Of a stretch of 64,000 bases of DNA, positions 1-8,112 are shown one piece after another. Every line of letters begins with the position of its first letter. Position 1 is the stretch's first letter. The stretch comes from Paenibacillus sp. LHD-117. GTDB taxonomy: Bacteria; Bacillota; Bacilli; Paenibacillales; Paenibacillaceae. A program made the translations under genes and the position numbers. The notes under the pieces are model-generated. The model saw nothing but the letters and a program-made list of their open reading frames with translations, searched no databases and had not been told where the DNA came from. The stretch is taken from positions 1-64,000 of the forward strand of contig NZ_JAVFVT010000038.1 in assembly GCF_030929555.1 (NCBI RefSeq), written 5' to 3'.

Positions 1-57
1 AGACTTCACTTTAAGGGTGCTCCTTCCTTGGTTGGTGATGTTCTCGACAAACACCAT
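1..57 (-). CDS. possible 5' end of a gene running off the left edge
   Basis: An ATG at 57-55 on the minus strand opens a frame (MVFVENITNQ...) that stays open to the window edge, 19 codons. There is no good ribosome binding site and the frame is also open upstream, so the start is uncertain. It lies downstream of, and in the same direction as, the 41-residue membrane protein at 90-215. No family can be assigned from so little sequence. Confidence 0.25.
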   Translation of the reverse strand, partial: MVFVENITNQGRSTLKVKS

Positions 58-89
58 TCTACCAAAGATTAGAGCACTTTTTTATATTT

Positions 90-215
90 TTATAAGGTGA
101 TACTTTCGTAATTCAGGATGAATATCGCTAGGTAACCAACAAGAATGCATACGCCAATTATGTATCCCAGAAACCAAATAAATTTGGCAAAGTGTTTTAT
201 TCTCTCCCATTTCAT
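90..215 (-). CDS. 41-residue single-pass membrane protein
   Basis: A short gene starts at ATG 215-213 with a clear AGAGGTG ribosome binding site eight bases upstream and ends at TAA 92-90. The product is 41 residues: a basic amphipathic start (MKWERIKHFAKF), one hydrophobic segment of about 22 residues (roughly 13-34, IWFLGYIIGV onwards) and a short polar tail. This fits a small integral membrane protein. No family is recognised. It sits at the outer edge of the AT-rich island that carries the integrase remnant and the IetAS pair, so it could be a small accessory or phage-derived protein. The ribosome binding site and the clean membrane segment make chance unlikely, but no homology supports it. 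Confidence 0.5.
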   Translation of the reverse strand: MKWERIKHFAKFIWFLGYIIGVCILVGYLAIFILNYESITL

Positions 216-304
216 TCTAATTCACCTCTTTTATTTAGATACGAGGCAATCATTCTGCTAGATTCATTATTTTGGAAGCCTTAATAAAGGTCGTGCAGCA
301 AATA

Positions 305-1050
305 TGGTAGTACGGCCGAAAGACCAAGACCATCACGATCCTTGACGAGGGATTGTTGAAGACGACGAAACGGCTGGAGGAGTATCTGACAGCGGAGTAC
401 ATGAAATTCAAAGAGGAAGTCGAAGCGGGCGAGTACATCGCACCGCAGAAGATGACGGCGTATTATGATTACGCATGCCCTCACAACCGGTATGCGCCGC
501 GGCGAGCTAAATTGGCCTAGAATGGCGCCACATCGATTGGAGAAGCGGGATCATCGACGTGTCGCAGAACCTCGTGATGACACTGAAGGGAGAGCTTATC
601 GTCAAGGAACCTAAGACGAAGAATGCGAAGCGCAAAGTCTCATTGCCAGCCTCCTTGCTAGAGGAGCTGCGCGAATACTATGCGCACCGGGCGAAGGAGC
701 GGGACAAGCTTGGCGATGCGTGGAAAATGGACAGGGATGGACGGGAATGGCACTTCGTATTCTGCCACGCGGACGGCACACCATTCCACCAGGAGCGGCC
801 ATACCTCTGGTTCCGATCGTACATCTAGCGGAACAGACTCAGGTATATCCGCTTCCACGATCTACGGCACACGTCGGCCACACTGCTCATTAACCAAGAC
901 GTTCATGCAAAGATCATCTCTGAGCGCCTCGGCCACGGCGACATATCCACGACAATGAACGTTTACGGCCATGCCCTCCGATCCGCTGACCAAGCGGCCG
1001 CAGACAAGCTTGATTCTTTGTTTACGAAAAAGACCAAAGTGCAGCAATAA
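305..1050 (+). pseudogene. decayed phage/ICE-type tyrosine recombinase (integrase)
   Basis: Three pieces of one tyrosine integrase can be read in order. About 311-470 (frame 2) encodes the N-terminal arm-binding/SAM-like start, with YGRKTKTITILDEG and LEEYLTAEYMKFKEEVEAGE. At 486-509 the box I motif TGMRRGEL, with the first catalytic arginine, appears in another frame. After one extra base near 510 the reading continues in frame 1 as GLEWRHIDW. It then hits an in-frame TAG at 826-828 and continues as RFHDLRHTSATLL, LGHGDISTTMNVYGHA and stop at 1048-1050, carrying the His-x-x-Arg, His and catalytic Tyr. About 140 codons between the arm domain and box I are missing. With a deletion, a frameshift and a nonsense codon the gene is inactive. 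It marks the left part of the accessory island as formerly mobile. Confidence 0.85.
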
Positions 1051-1195
1051 TAAGAAGAGAACCGTCAACGATAAACTGCTGACAGAGTTGAGAACGCTGC
1101 AGGATGGCGTGACGACGGTGCGGGCCGTGGCGGAGGCGCTGGGGGCGACGTTGAATTGGGACGGGGAGAATCGGACTGTGATCATCGAAAAATAA
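1045..1195 (+). pseudogene. 3' fragment of a copper-amine-oxidase-like 'stalk' domain
   Basis: Immediately after the integrase remnant, an open frame ending at TAA 1193-1195 encodes LLTELRTLQDGVTTVRAVAEALGATLNW and ends in RTVIIEK. The pattern 'vR.vaealGa.l.Wdg..rtV.i.k' is the C-terminal half of the copper amine oxidase N-terminal (stalk) domain, which is common in cell-surface proteins of Paenibacillaceae. There is no start codon or first half of the domain, so this is the tail of a gene truncated by whatever recombination brought the integrase next to it. It ends just before a terminator. Confidence 0.5.
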
Positions 1196-1196
1196 C

Positions 1197-1233
1197 GAAA
1201 AGCCCACTAACTTTTTGGTTAGCGGGCTCGTTA
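1197..1233. terminator. bidirectional hairpin terminator between convergent units
   Basis: The sequence AGCCCACTAAC, a T-rich loop and GGTTAGCGGGCT form a stem at about 1201-1228. On the minus strand it is followed by TTTTCGTTATTTTT, so it can end the ietAS transcript, which stops at 1235. On the plus strand the run is weaker. Confidence 0.7.
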
Positions 1234-1234
1234 T

Positions 1235-3502
1235 TTAAACAGGTATCATAATTTCATTTACATTCCGGATCTGTATTGGCTCCAATGCTCTATATTCAGC
1301 TAAAATGTCTTCATATAAATTGCCTACATACCTCGCAGCGGATATGGTTATTATTACTGCGTAGTCCATACGGTCGATTCCATTGTTTCTATCCATCCCG
1401 TGCAACACTAGGAATGGATTATTTAGGGAGGAATACCTTACACGATCCCATTTTCTGACGACAGTATCCCACTTCAGCTCACCTCGTCTAGCTTGTTCAG
1501 TTTGGTAACTGTTTGGACTTTTGGTTACAGGGAGAGCACCCCTCCGCCAGTTATCTGCTAATAGTCTCTCGATATCGGTTTGATCATTGTCCAGATGTTT
1601 TATGACATTTTGGTTTTCTTTCGTAAATCGATATTTTCGTGAATGGGGATAAAAAGTGTCTTGAATTGCAGACTCAGTATAGTCCTCAACATGAAGAGGA
1701 TTTGTCTTTGTTAAAACAGCAATAGTCCAGCTCAAGTCAATAGTCCCAGCATTTTGTGCGTTTAGAGGGAAAGGAATCGGCAATTTTGCCATTCTTGTCG
1801 GATGAATCGAACTTGAGTAGACAATAGTGACCTGTTTGTCCGAACAATACAACATCTCATCAACAGATTGATCAACATATCCATACCCCATATTGTTATC
1901 AACATATTCTGGGTGAGTTGCTGAATGAATTAGAAGCGCTCTTGCAACTAACGGGCTAAATAGTTCACATCTTCCCAAAATTTCACCGGCTTTACCAGCA
2001 ATAATAGGAGCTGCAAAGCTTGTCCCTGCGCTCAGGTATCTTTTGCCCGGTTCGTTTGCATTTAGCAATTGTATTGGCGTATTCGCATCACCACCAAATG
2101 CAAGAATATCCGGTTTGACTTTACCACCTTCCCTGCCTTGACCGATGCAACTGTATGAGGCTTTAGTAATCTCTCCAGTAGCAAAATCATAAGCGTATGC
2201 ACCCACGCCGAGTCCATTGACCATGTCTGCAGGCGCTTGAATCCTATTCAGCGGTTCGGAAAGCTCGCCGTCATTTCCTACTGCGATTACAAAAAGTTTT
2301 CTATAATTCCAGGCAAGATCATCTAATGAGTAAGTAAATCTAGAAATATCATCGTCCAAAATTGGGCCACGCGGGCCTAGAGATATGTTGAAGACATTAA
2401 TATCATGTCTTGCAGGCACAACTTCCTCAATAATATCAATGGCTTCGTATAATTCAAAATCGTGAGGGTTTAGAGTTGGTAGCACTCGGAAACTCTCGAC
2501 AGTGACGGCGGGTTTTATCACTGTCGAACCTGAAGAATAACTATTCAGTGCTCCATACAGTACAGCTCCTGCAACTGCTGTGCCGTGTTTAACACCCCTT
2601 GGGTCTGCTGCAGAGCCTATCGAACGGCCTTCGGTTGCGAAATTCATCAATAACGGGTTTGTAGGGTCAATGCCACCATCAAAAATCCCCACTTTTACTC
2701 TGGATTTTTGAGTTACTGCTATCGGTTGTGGTGCATCTGGAGTTAACCCAAATGTTCTCATTTCGGGAAAGGGATCCACCATCATTGGATGCGCTGTCCT
2801 AAGTGGATTGAAATCCGAAATTTCTTCAAGTACAGATCTTGTTAAATAAACACTTATGAAGGTTGGTCCATTATGATAACTCTTAATACGTATGGATTCT
2901 TCATTTACACCAGCACGAAGAAGTAATCGTTTCATCTTTTCGAGTGCTTCTTGGTCTTCATGCCCATACGGATGTAAAACTAATTCAGCCTTTCCTTCTC
3001 TCCATTCCTCGCCAAACCCAAGTGCAACTTCTGATGGATTCAAGAGCGATATTTCCTCTATTTTCTGCACATCTTTTTTAAAGGAATCAGTTAATTCAGC
3101 CCCTTGATCAGCAAGTATTCTTTTTAATCGGTTAAGGTTATTTTGTGAGGTTTTAACAAAATGAAGTTTACTGTATTTCTTTTCTTGATTGACCGTGTAA
3201 ATCCAACGCCTTGAACCAATGTTTTCAAATGACACATCTCGAAACAATGTGTTAGGAGTATAGGATTTTGCAAGAAACTTCGAGTTTAAACGAACTGTTA
3301 GAACAATATCTTCCATTCTTTTTTCTGCCGAAATTGTAGCGATCGTTGTCTCTAACGATTCAATTTGTGAACTGACATACTGGCGAGCTTCATCATAGGT
3401 TCGAGGGAATGTGACTTCGTTCCCTCCCATTCCTCTCTGTATTGGTTCTATCAGCCTCTCTCCATATCCTAAGATCGGTGAAAACTTCTGTTCATCTGTC
3501 AC
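1235..3502 (-). CDS. ietS: IetS-like subtilisin-family (S8) serine protease of an IetAS defence pair
   Basis: The product is a 755-residue protein with an internal S8 peptidase domain and no signal peptide, so it should be cytoplasmic. The complete triad is visible: Asp275 (VGIFDGGID), His306 (GVKHGTAVAG) and Ser495 (SAGTSFAAP), plus the oxyanion Asn410 (VIAVGND). Residues 1-245 form an N-terminal extension typical of proteases paired with AAA ATPases; residues 540-755 form a C-terminal domain without a recognised fold. The start is GTG at 3502, preceded by AGGAGG. Only 3 bases separate it from the stop of the ATPase gene, so the two are translationally linked. In the IetAS family the protease acts with the ATPase IetA; the pair was described in plasmid incompatibility and later as an anti-phage system. 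Family assignment rests on gene pairing and domain content. Confidence 0.8.
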   Translation of the reverse strand: MTDEQKFSPILGYGERLIEPIQRGMGGNEVTFPRTYDEARQYVSSQIESLETTIATISAEKRMEDIVLTVRLNSKFLAKSYTPNTLFRDVSFENIGSRRWIYTVNQEKKYSKLHFVKTSQNNLNRLKRILADQGAELTDSFKKDVQKIEEISLLNPSEVALGFGEEWREGKAELVLHPYGHEDQEALEKMKRLLLRAGVNEESIRIKSYHNGPTFISVYLTRSVLEEISDFNPLRTAHPMMVDPFPEMRTFGLTPDAPQPIAVTQKSRVKVGIFDGGIDPTNPLLMNFATEGRSIGSAADPRGVKHGTAVAGAVLYGALNSYSSGSTVIKPAVTVESFRVLPTLNPHDFELYEAIDIIEEVVPARHDINVFNISLGPRGPILDDDISRFTYSLDDLAWNYRKLFVIAVGNDGELSEPLNRIQAPADMVNGLGVGAYAYDFATGEITKASYSCIGQGREGGKVKPDILAFGGDANTPIQLLNANEPGKRYLSAGTSFAAPIIAGKAGEILGRCELFSPLVARALLIHSATHPEYVDNNMGYGYVDQSVDEMLYCSDKQVTIVYSSSIHPTRMAKLPIPFPLNAQNAGTIDLSWTIAVLTKTNPLHVEDYTESAIQDTFYPHSRKYRFTKENQNVIKHLDNDQTDIERLLADNWRRGALPVTKSPNSYQTEQARRGELKWDTVVRKWDRVRYSSLNNPFLVLHGMDRNNGIDRMDYAVIITISAARYVGNLYEDILAEYRALEPIQIRNVNEIMIPV

Positions 3503-3505
3503 GAA

Positions 3506-4612
3506 CTATTCCTCCTTTTTACTTTTCAAATGATGGTTTACGGTGGATGTTGAAATACCAAGCAGTTTAGCTATTTCAGCTTGAGTAATTGACTTTCCAA
3601 GGATCTCTTTTGCTGAACGGGCGAATAATTGATTAAATCGTCCATCTGTATGGATACTTCTAAGTTCACTGATAATGTATTTAATTGGTTGATCACCATC
3701 TAGGATGAATTGCCTCAAGATCCGTTCGCATACCTGAACAAGATCAGAGGCTGAAAGCCCTTCAGTAACTTCAGAAAGGATTTTATACATGTTTTTGTCC
3801 AAAGCTATTATGTCTGTTGGCAAATTGGTGTTGAAAATATTTTCTCTTACGTTGCGGTCAGGAAGTCCCATTTCAATTGTTCTATCAAAACGTCGCCATA
3901 TTGCTTTATCAAGAATTTCAGGGTGATTTGTAGCAGCGATAACAACTGAATGTGTTGGCCAATTTTCCAATTCTTTTAATAAGACGTTTACAATACGTTT
4001 AAGCTCTCCCAAATCTGTGGGATCATCTCGACGTTTTGCGACTGCATCAAATTCATCAAGAAGAAGGATCGATGGTTGTTTTTTAGCGTAATCGATCACT
4101 TTCTTTAAGTTTTGACCGGTCTTTCCAAGGTAACTTGATATTGTTGAAGCTAAGTCCAAAGTCACCAGGGGAAGTGAGAGTTCATACGAGAGATAATCAG
4201 CGAGCATTGTTTTTCCTACTCCAGGTGGTCCGTACAACAACACACTTGTCGGTGGTCTGACACCAGCTGCGAGTAACTTTTCACCCTGATTTCTCTCGTA
4301 AATAAATCGTTGGACTAGCTGAGTTACTTGAGAATTTAGGAAAATGTATGGTGGATTCAAAGGTGGCTCATTTAACTGAGCCAAACTCATGAAGTTATCA
4401 CGGTCAGAAGGTGGGGGTTCAATACCGATGGCCCTTGTAACCGATGCCCCTACATCGTTATAAGATAATGCTTTTGCAATTTCATTTGAAATACCGGGAT
4501 GATCCTTTTTGAGTAACCTAATGAGCGTAAGAGATAGAAGCTCAACGGATTTCATATCACTTGTCAACGATGAACGTATGAGCTTTGGTAAATGTTCCAG
4601 AACTTTTTGCAT
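3506..4612 (-). CDS. ietA: IetA-like AAA ATPase with C-terminal helix-turn-helix
   Basis: The product is a 368-residue AAA+ ATPase, the upstream partner of the S8 protease. Residues 1-110 are a helical N-terminal region. The AAA core follows with Walker A GPPGVGKT (128-135), Walker B ILLLDEFD (182-189), sensor-1 Asn229 (IAATN) and arginine fingers in WRRFDR (239-244). The last 27 residues contain ITQAEIAKLLGISTSTVNHH, a clear helix-turn-helix, which is unusual at the end of such an ATPase and suggests DNA binding. It starts at ATG 4612 with GGAGG upstream. It has its own sigma-A promoter (4658-4686) embedded among four ATTCGAT half-sites. By analogy with IetAS it would sense infection and control the protease; the mechanism here is inferred. 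Confidence 0.8.
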   Translation of the reverse strand: MQKVLEHLPKLIRSSLTSDMKSVELLSLTLIRLLKKDHPGISNEIAKALSYNDVGASVTRAIGIEPPPSDRDNFMSLAQLNEPPLNPPYIFLNSQVTQLVQRFIYERNQGEKLLAAGVRPPTSVLLYGPPGVGKTMLADYLSYELSLPLVTLDLASTISSYLGKTGQNLKKVIDYAKKQPSILLLDEFDAVAKRRDDPTDLGELKRIVNVLLKELENWPTHSVVIAATNHPEILDKAIWRRFDRTIEMGLPDRNVRENIFNTNLPTDIIALDKNMYKILSEVTEGLSASDLVQVCERILRQFILDGDQPIKYIISELRSIHTDGRFNQLFARSAKEILGKSITQAEIAKLLGISTSTVNHHLKSKKEE

Positions 4613-4633
4613 TATTTTCGATACCTCCGATTA

Positions 4634-4651
4634 ATTCGATTTACATCGAAT
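4634..4651. promoter_or_regulatory. proximal palindromic operator ATTCGAT-TTAC-ATCGAAT
   Basis: A perfect 7-bp inverted repeat with a 4-base spacer covers the expected transcription start of ietA. The same half-site occurs twice more upstream of the promoter (4692-4698 and 4721-4727). This is a plausible binding site for the helix-turn-helix of IetA itself or another island-encoded regulator. Confidence 0.55.
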
Positions 4652-4657
4652 GATTAA

Positions 4658-4686
4658 ATAATAAGAAAAATAAAGGGTTTAGTCAA
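4658..4686 (-). promoter_or_regulatory. sigma-A promoter of ietAS
   Basis: On the minus strand TTGACT (4686-4681), a 17-base spacer and TATTAT (4663-4658) form a near-consensus promoter. It predicts a start near 4651 and a short leader to the ietA ATG at 4612. Confidence 0.75.
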
Positions 4687-4690
4687 GTTG

Positions 4691-4728
4691 AATTCGATCG
4701 ATGATATGTTTTATGATACAATCGAATT
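4691..4728. promoter_or_regulatory. distal inverted pair of ATTCGAT half-sites
   Basis: AATTCGAT (4691-4698) and its reverse complement ATCGAATT (4721-4728) flank a 22-base AT-rich stretch just upstream of the ietA -35 element. Together with the proximal palindrome this gives four identical half-sites in under 100 bases, arranged so that looping or cooperative repression is possible. Confidence 0.5.
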
Positions 4729-4740
4729 TTCCTATATGGA

Positions 4741-4776
4741 TATAATAAACTACAGATTTGAAAAGAACAAGTGTTC
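4741..4776 (+). promoter_or_regulatory. divergent -10 element and LexA/DinR-type SOS box
   Basis: A perfect TATAAT at 4741-4746 on the plus strand is followed at 4765-4776 by GAAC-AAGT-GTTC and then G. This matches the Bacillus LexA (DinR) box CGAACRNRYGTTCG except at the first base. A matching -35 is not clear. Downstream I find only short broken frames, so the SOS-controlled gene may have been lost, or the box may act on the ietAS promoter region. Confidence 0.45.
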
Positions 4777-4779
4777 GTG

Positions 4780-5080
4780 AGGTGACGAAAGAAGAATTTT
4801 ACGTTAGATGTTCTGCAACGCGGATGGGATAATTTTTTTGGTTGTAGCAAGAACACCTGTTTGCATATTATAAGAATATACATTTATGGAACCAATATAG
4901 GAATTACCCGTATCGTCTAGATCGAAATCGGCTCAGCCGGATGACCAGCCTTACCACCGCTCTGATCGACGCATCGCTTAGGGAATTGGCCGAGCATCGT
5001 TACATTGGGAAGAAAGACGGCATGGTGGTAACGGCAGAGGGTTGGGAGCGGAGACACATAGGCAGGTCGGCAATATGAGT
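4780..5080 (+). other. unassigned stretch with a remnant reading frame
   Basis: The plus strand holds a frame ending at TGA near 5078 whose last part reads MTSLTTALIDASLRELAE, then HRYIGKKDGMVVTAEGW. It looks like a helix plus wing of a winged-helix protein, but it has no ribosome binding site and upstream codons are poor. I treat it as a gene remnant of unknown origin inside the accessory island. Confidence 0.3.
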
Positions 5081-5118
5081 GAACTGGTCCAACGGCATTG
5101 ACGATCACTGCTAATATG

Positions 5119-5160
5119 AAAAGAGCCGCTCGGGAAGCACCCGTTAACGGCTCTTTATTA
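5119..5160 (+). terminator. rho-independent terminator at the right end of the island
   Basis: AAGAGCCG (5121-5128) pairs with CGGCTCTT (5148-5155), followed by TTATTATTTT on the plus strand. A second weaker hairpin (ACAGAC at 5181 with GTCTGT at 5213) follows. They insulate the island from the convergent rlmD gene. Between 5220 and 5382 I see nothing else. Confidence 0.65.
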
Positions 5161-5382
5161 TTTTAAGAAGACTAACTGAAACAGACGCGCCTGGTGGCAC
5201 GTTATCCTCGGTGTCTGTTTTCTTCTCGTTTATGTCGAATTATCTTCGAATATCGTCCGTTATTTTTCATTTTCACATCAGATTCACATCAACGGGCAAT
5301 TTCTCAGGCTGTCCCAGTAACAATGAACAACGTGTAGCACAACCCGAAATACCGCTACCATCAAGGAATCTCAGGCATTGTA

Positions 5383-7005
5383 TCAATCCAGAACTAACAC
5401 CGCCACGCTCTCCACATGCACCGTCCAAGGGAACATGTCGACCGGCGTCACTTCCACCGTGCGGTAGCCGCCGTCTTCCAGCACGCGCAGATCGCGCGCC
5501 AGCGTCGACGGATTGCAGCTGACGTAGACGACGCGTTCCGGCTCCATCTGCAGGATCGTCTCCAGCAGCGCCGGGTCGCAGCCCTTGCGCGGAGGATCGA
5601 CGACGATGACGTCGGCCTTCGCGCCTTCCTTGCGCCAGCGCGGGATGACGACCTCGGCCGGCCCCGCTTCGAAGGTCGCGTTGTCGATGCCGTTCAGCGC
5701 CGCGTTGCGTTTCGCGTCCTCGATCGCCTCTGGCACGATCTCGACGCCGTATACATGGCCGGCCTTCCGTGCCAGGAACAAGCTGATCGTGCCGATGCCG
5801 CAATACGCGTCGATGACGTTCTCGTTGCCTGTCAGCGCGGCATATTCGACGGCTTTCCCGTATAAGGCAACCGTCTGCGCGGGATTCACTTGATAGAACG
5901 ACCGGGCGGAAATCGCGAACCGGATGCCGTCCAGCTCGTCATAGATGACGTCGCTTCCCCACAGCGTTCGGGTTTCGTCGCCGAAGATGACGTTCGTGTC
6001 GCGAGTGTTAACGTTCTGCACGATGCTCTTCAGGCCGGGGAGTCCCGCCCGCAGCGCCTCGATCCACTCCGGTTGGCGTGGCAGCCGCTTGCCGTTGGTC
6101 ACGAGCACGACCATGATCTCGCCGGTCACGACGCCGGTACGCGCCATGACATGGCGCAGCACGCCTTGGCCGGTCTGCTCGTCATACGGCTGGATGCGCA
6201 GCTCCTTCGCCACACGCTTCACCACACGAAGCACTTCGTCGTTATGCTCATGCTGGATGAGGCAATCGTCCATGTCGATGATCCGATGCGTTCCGCGCGC
6301 GTAGAATCCCGCAACCAGCTCGCCGCCTTCGCCCGCCGCGCCGATCGGCACGGCGGCTTTGTTCCGGTAGCGCCAAGGATCGTCCATGCCGATGGTCGGA
6401 TGGACGACGATGCCTTGTCGCTCAGCCTGTACGCCGAAGTCCGCGCTGCCTAGCCGGTCGCCTTCGTTCTCGCGAACGGTAAGCTTCCCGATCCGGGTCA
6501 GATTATCTATGACATGCTGGCGCTTCCAAGCCAGCTGCGCCTCGTAATCGAAATGCTGAAGCTGGCAGCCGCCGCATTCCTTGTAGATGTCGCAAGGCGG
6601 ATTCAGCCGATCGGGGCTCTCGGTTAGCAGCTTCTCCAACCGGGCGTAGCCGTACTGTTTCTTCATCTTCATGACGCGCGCGTTCACTTGTTCGCCGGGC
6701 AGCGCCCCTTGAACGAACAGAGTAAACCCGTCCGCGCGGCCGACGCCCTCGCCGTCATGCGTCAGGCCGATCACGTCGAGCGTCACTTGCTCGTTTTTCG
6801 CGAACGGACCGTCGTGTTCTTTGGCCGGAGCCGAAGAAACCCTCGCCGGACGGCCTCCCGATTTTGCCGGATTCATCGCCGGTTTGCCTGCTCCGCCTCT
6901 GGCTGCTTTCGCCAATTCGTCTTTGCGTCCTCCCGGCCTCGTACCTTCCGCGCCTCCGCGCTGCGGCCCTTTCGGGCCTTTGCTTTTATGTTTTTGTTTC
7001 GTCAT
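5383..7005 (-). CDS. rlmD: 23S rRNA (uracil-5-)-methyltransferase RlmD/RlmCD
   Basis: The product is a 540-residue SAM-dependent RNA methyltransferase of the TrmA/RumA family, which makes 5-methyluridine in 23S rRNA (U1939 in E. coli numbering; the Bacillus enzyme also modifies U747). Residues 1-68 form a Lys/Gly/Arg-rich basic tail. A TRAM domain follows (about 70-128), then an iron-sulfur cysteine cluster (C138, C144, C147 in CDIYKECGGC). The catalytic Cys497 lies in YVSCNPSTLARDL, with Glu532 near the end (HVESVAVL). The start is ATG 7005, chosen because AAGGAAG lies just upstream; the frame is open 12 codons further. It is downstream of dagK but separated by a terminator, as in Bacillus yerQ-yefA. 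Whether one or two uridines are modified cannot be told from sequence. Confidence 0.92.
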   Translation of the reverse strand: MTKQKHKSKGPKGPQRGGAEGTRPGGRKDELAKAARGGAGKPAMNPAKSGGRPARVSSAPAKEHDGPFAKNEQVTLDVIGLTHDGEGVGRADGFTLFVQGALPGEQVNARVMKMKKQYGYARLEKLLTESPDRLNPPCDIYKECGGCQLQHFDYEAQLAWKRQHVIDNLTRIGKLTVRENEGDRLGSADFGVQAERQGIVVHPTIGMDDPWRYRNKAAVPIGAAGEGGELVAGFYARGTHRIIDMDDCLIQHEHNDEVLRVVKRVAKELRIQPYDEQTGQGVLRHVMARTGVVTGEIMVVLVTNGKRLPRQPEWIEALRAGLPGLKSIVQNVNTRDTNVIFGDETRTLWGSDVIYDELDGIRFAISARSFYQVNPAQTVALYGKAVEYAALTGNENVIDAYCGIGTISLFLARKAGHVYGVEIVPEAIEDAKRNAALNGIDNATFEAGPAEVVIPRWRKEGAKADVIVVDPPRKGCDPALLETILQMEPERVVYVSCNPSTLARDLRVLEDGGYRTVEVTPVDMFPWTVHVESVAVLVLD

Positions 7006-7057
7006 CGTTCCGATCTTCCTTCTTATCCATTCGTGCCGCATATCGCCGCAATCAGCG

Positions 7058-7086
7058 AAAAACAGCTAGTCTGTCGCGACTAGCTG
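7058..7086 (-). terminator. terminator between dagK and rlmD
   Basis: CAGCTAGT (7063-7070) pairs with ACTAGCTG (7079-7086). On the minus strand the stem is followed by five Ts, so it ends the yerC-cbiX-dagK transcript. Confidence 0.75.
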
Positions 7087-7183
7087 CATTCGAAAGCTGC
7101 AGAATGGTTTATATGATCCCGGCACTCGCACTCGTACCCACAGCCGATCCTTTGTCCGGGCCATCCGGCCATCCGCCGCCGAG

Positions 7184-8092
7184 TTACCGGTACGTCGACT
7201 CCCCGCTCTCGTCCGCGAAGATTTGAAGATGGGACGGAAGGACGGAGAAGTTGCACGGCAGCACCCCGCCGTACTCCCCGTCAAGGTTGATCTGCACATA
7301 GTCCGGCGTCGTCACCTTCAGCTCGTTCGTCCGGAAGTGGACGACATGCGAATCGTTCAGATGTTCGCCTCGAAGCGCGAGCGTTACGAGCCGAATGAAT
7401 TCGGCCAAGTTCATCCGTTTGATGAGCAGCACGTCGAGCAGCCCGTCGTCCAGCTTCGATTCCGGCGCGAGCCGCTCGAAGCCGCCGACGGAATTGCTGT
7501 TGCAGATCAGGAACATCATGAATTCGTCATGGAATTCGCCGATGCCCGCGGCTTCGAACTTCAGCTCCGTCGGCCGAAGGCGGGTCATCTTCTCCAGACC
7601 TTTCATATAATAGGCCAGCTGGCCGATCATCGTCTTCAGCTTGCTAGGCACGTCATAGGTCAGTTCCGTGAGCGACCCGCCGCCTGCGATATTGATAAAA
7701 TACCGTTCATTCGCCTTGCCCACATCGATCGGTCTCGTATATTGCCCGATAATGAGATCGCAAGCATATTCCCAATGTTTCGGGATGCCGGTCGCCCTGG
7801 CGAAATCGTTGGTCGTGCCTACGGGCAATATGCCAAGCGGCGGGCGGTTCGGCTTGTTCGCGAGCCCGTTGATCACTTCGTACAGCGTACCGTCCCCGCC
7901 CGCGGCGATAATCATATCGTACCCGCGGTCCGCGGCATCCGCCGCGGCAATCGTCGCATCCCCTTCGCCGATCGTCGCATGGCAAGTCGCTTCGATGCCG
8001 CCTTGGTCGAGTCGCTGCAGGATGTCGGGAAGCCTGCGCTTCATCTCTTCCCTGCCCGAAGTGGGGTTATAGATCAGTCTTGCCCGTTTCAT
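7184..8092 (-). CDS. dagK: diacylglycerol kinase DagK
   Basis: The product is a 302-residue soluble lipid kinase of the DagK/YegS family. It phosphorylates diacylglycerol released by lipoteichoic acid synthesis to phosphatidic acid. The nucleotide-binding signature GGDGTL is at 65-70, preceded by the NPTSG start motif; GILPVGTTNDFAR and the later FINIAGGG follow as in the family. The start at 8092 is supported by AAGGAGGAG nine bases upstream; the 27 codons before it lie in the preceding gene region. It forms a tight unit with cbiX (20-base gap) and yerC. Confidence 0.93.
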   Translation of the reverse strand: MKRARLIYNPTSGREEMKRRLPDILQRLDQGGIEATCHATIGEGDATIAAADAADRGYDMIIAAGGDGTLYEVINGLANKPNRPPLGILPVGTTNDFARATGIPKHWEYACDLIIGQYTRPIDVGKANERYFINIAGGGSLTELTYDVPSKLKTMIGQLAYYMKGLEKMTRLRPTELKFEAAGIGEFHDEFMMFLICNSNSVGGFERLAPESKLDDGLLDVLLIKRMNLAEFIRLVTLALRGEHLNDSHVVHFRTNELKVTTPDYVQINLDGEYGGVLPCNFSVLPSHLQIFADESGESTYR

Positions 8093-8112
8093 CGAAACTT
8101 CGCTCCTCCTTA

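Noticed and set aside
1235..4612. Interpretation as a Lon- or FtsH-type ATP-dependent protease
   Set aside because: The protease is an S8 subtilisin on a separate chain, not a Ser-Lys or zinc protease domain.
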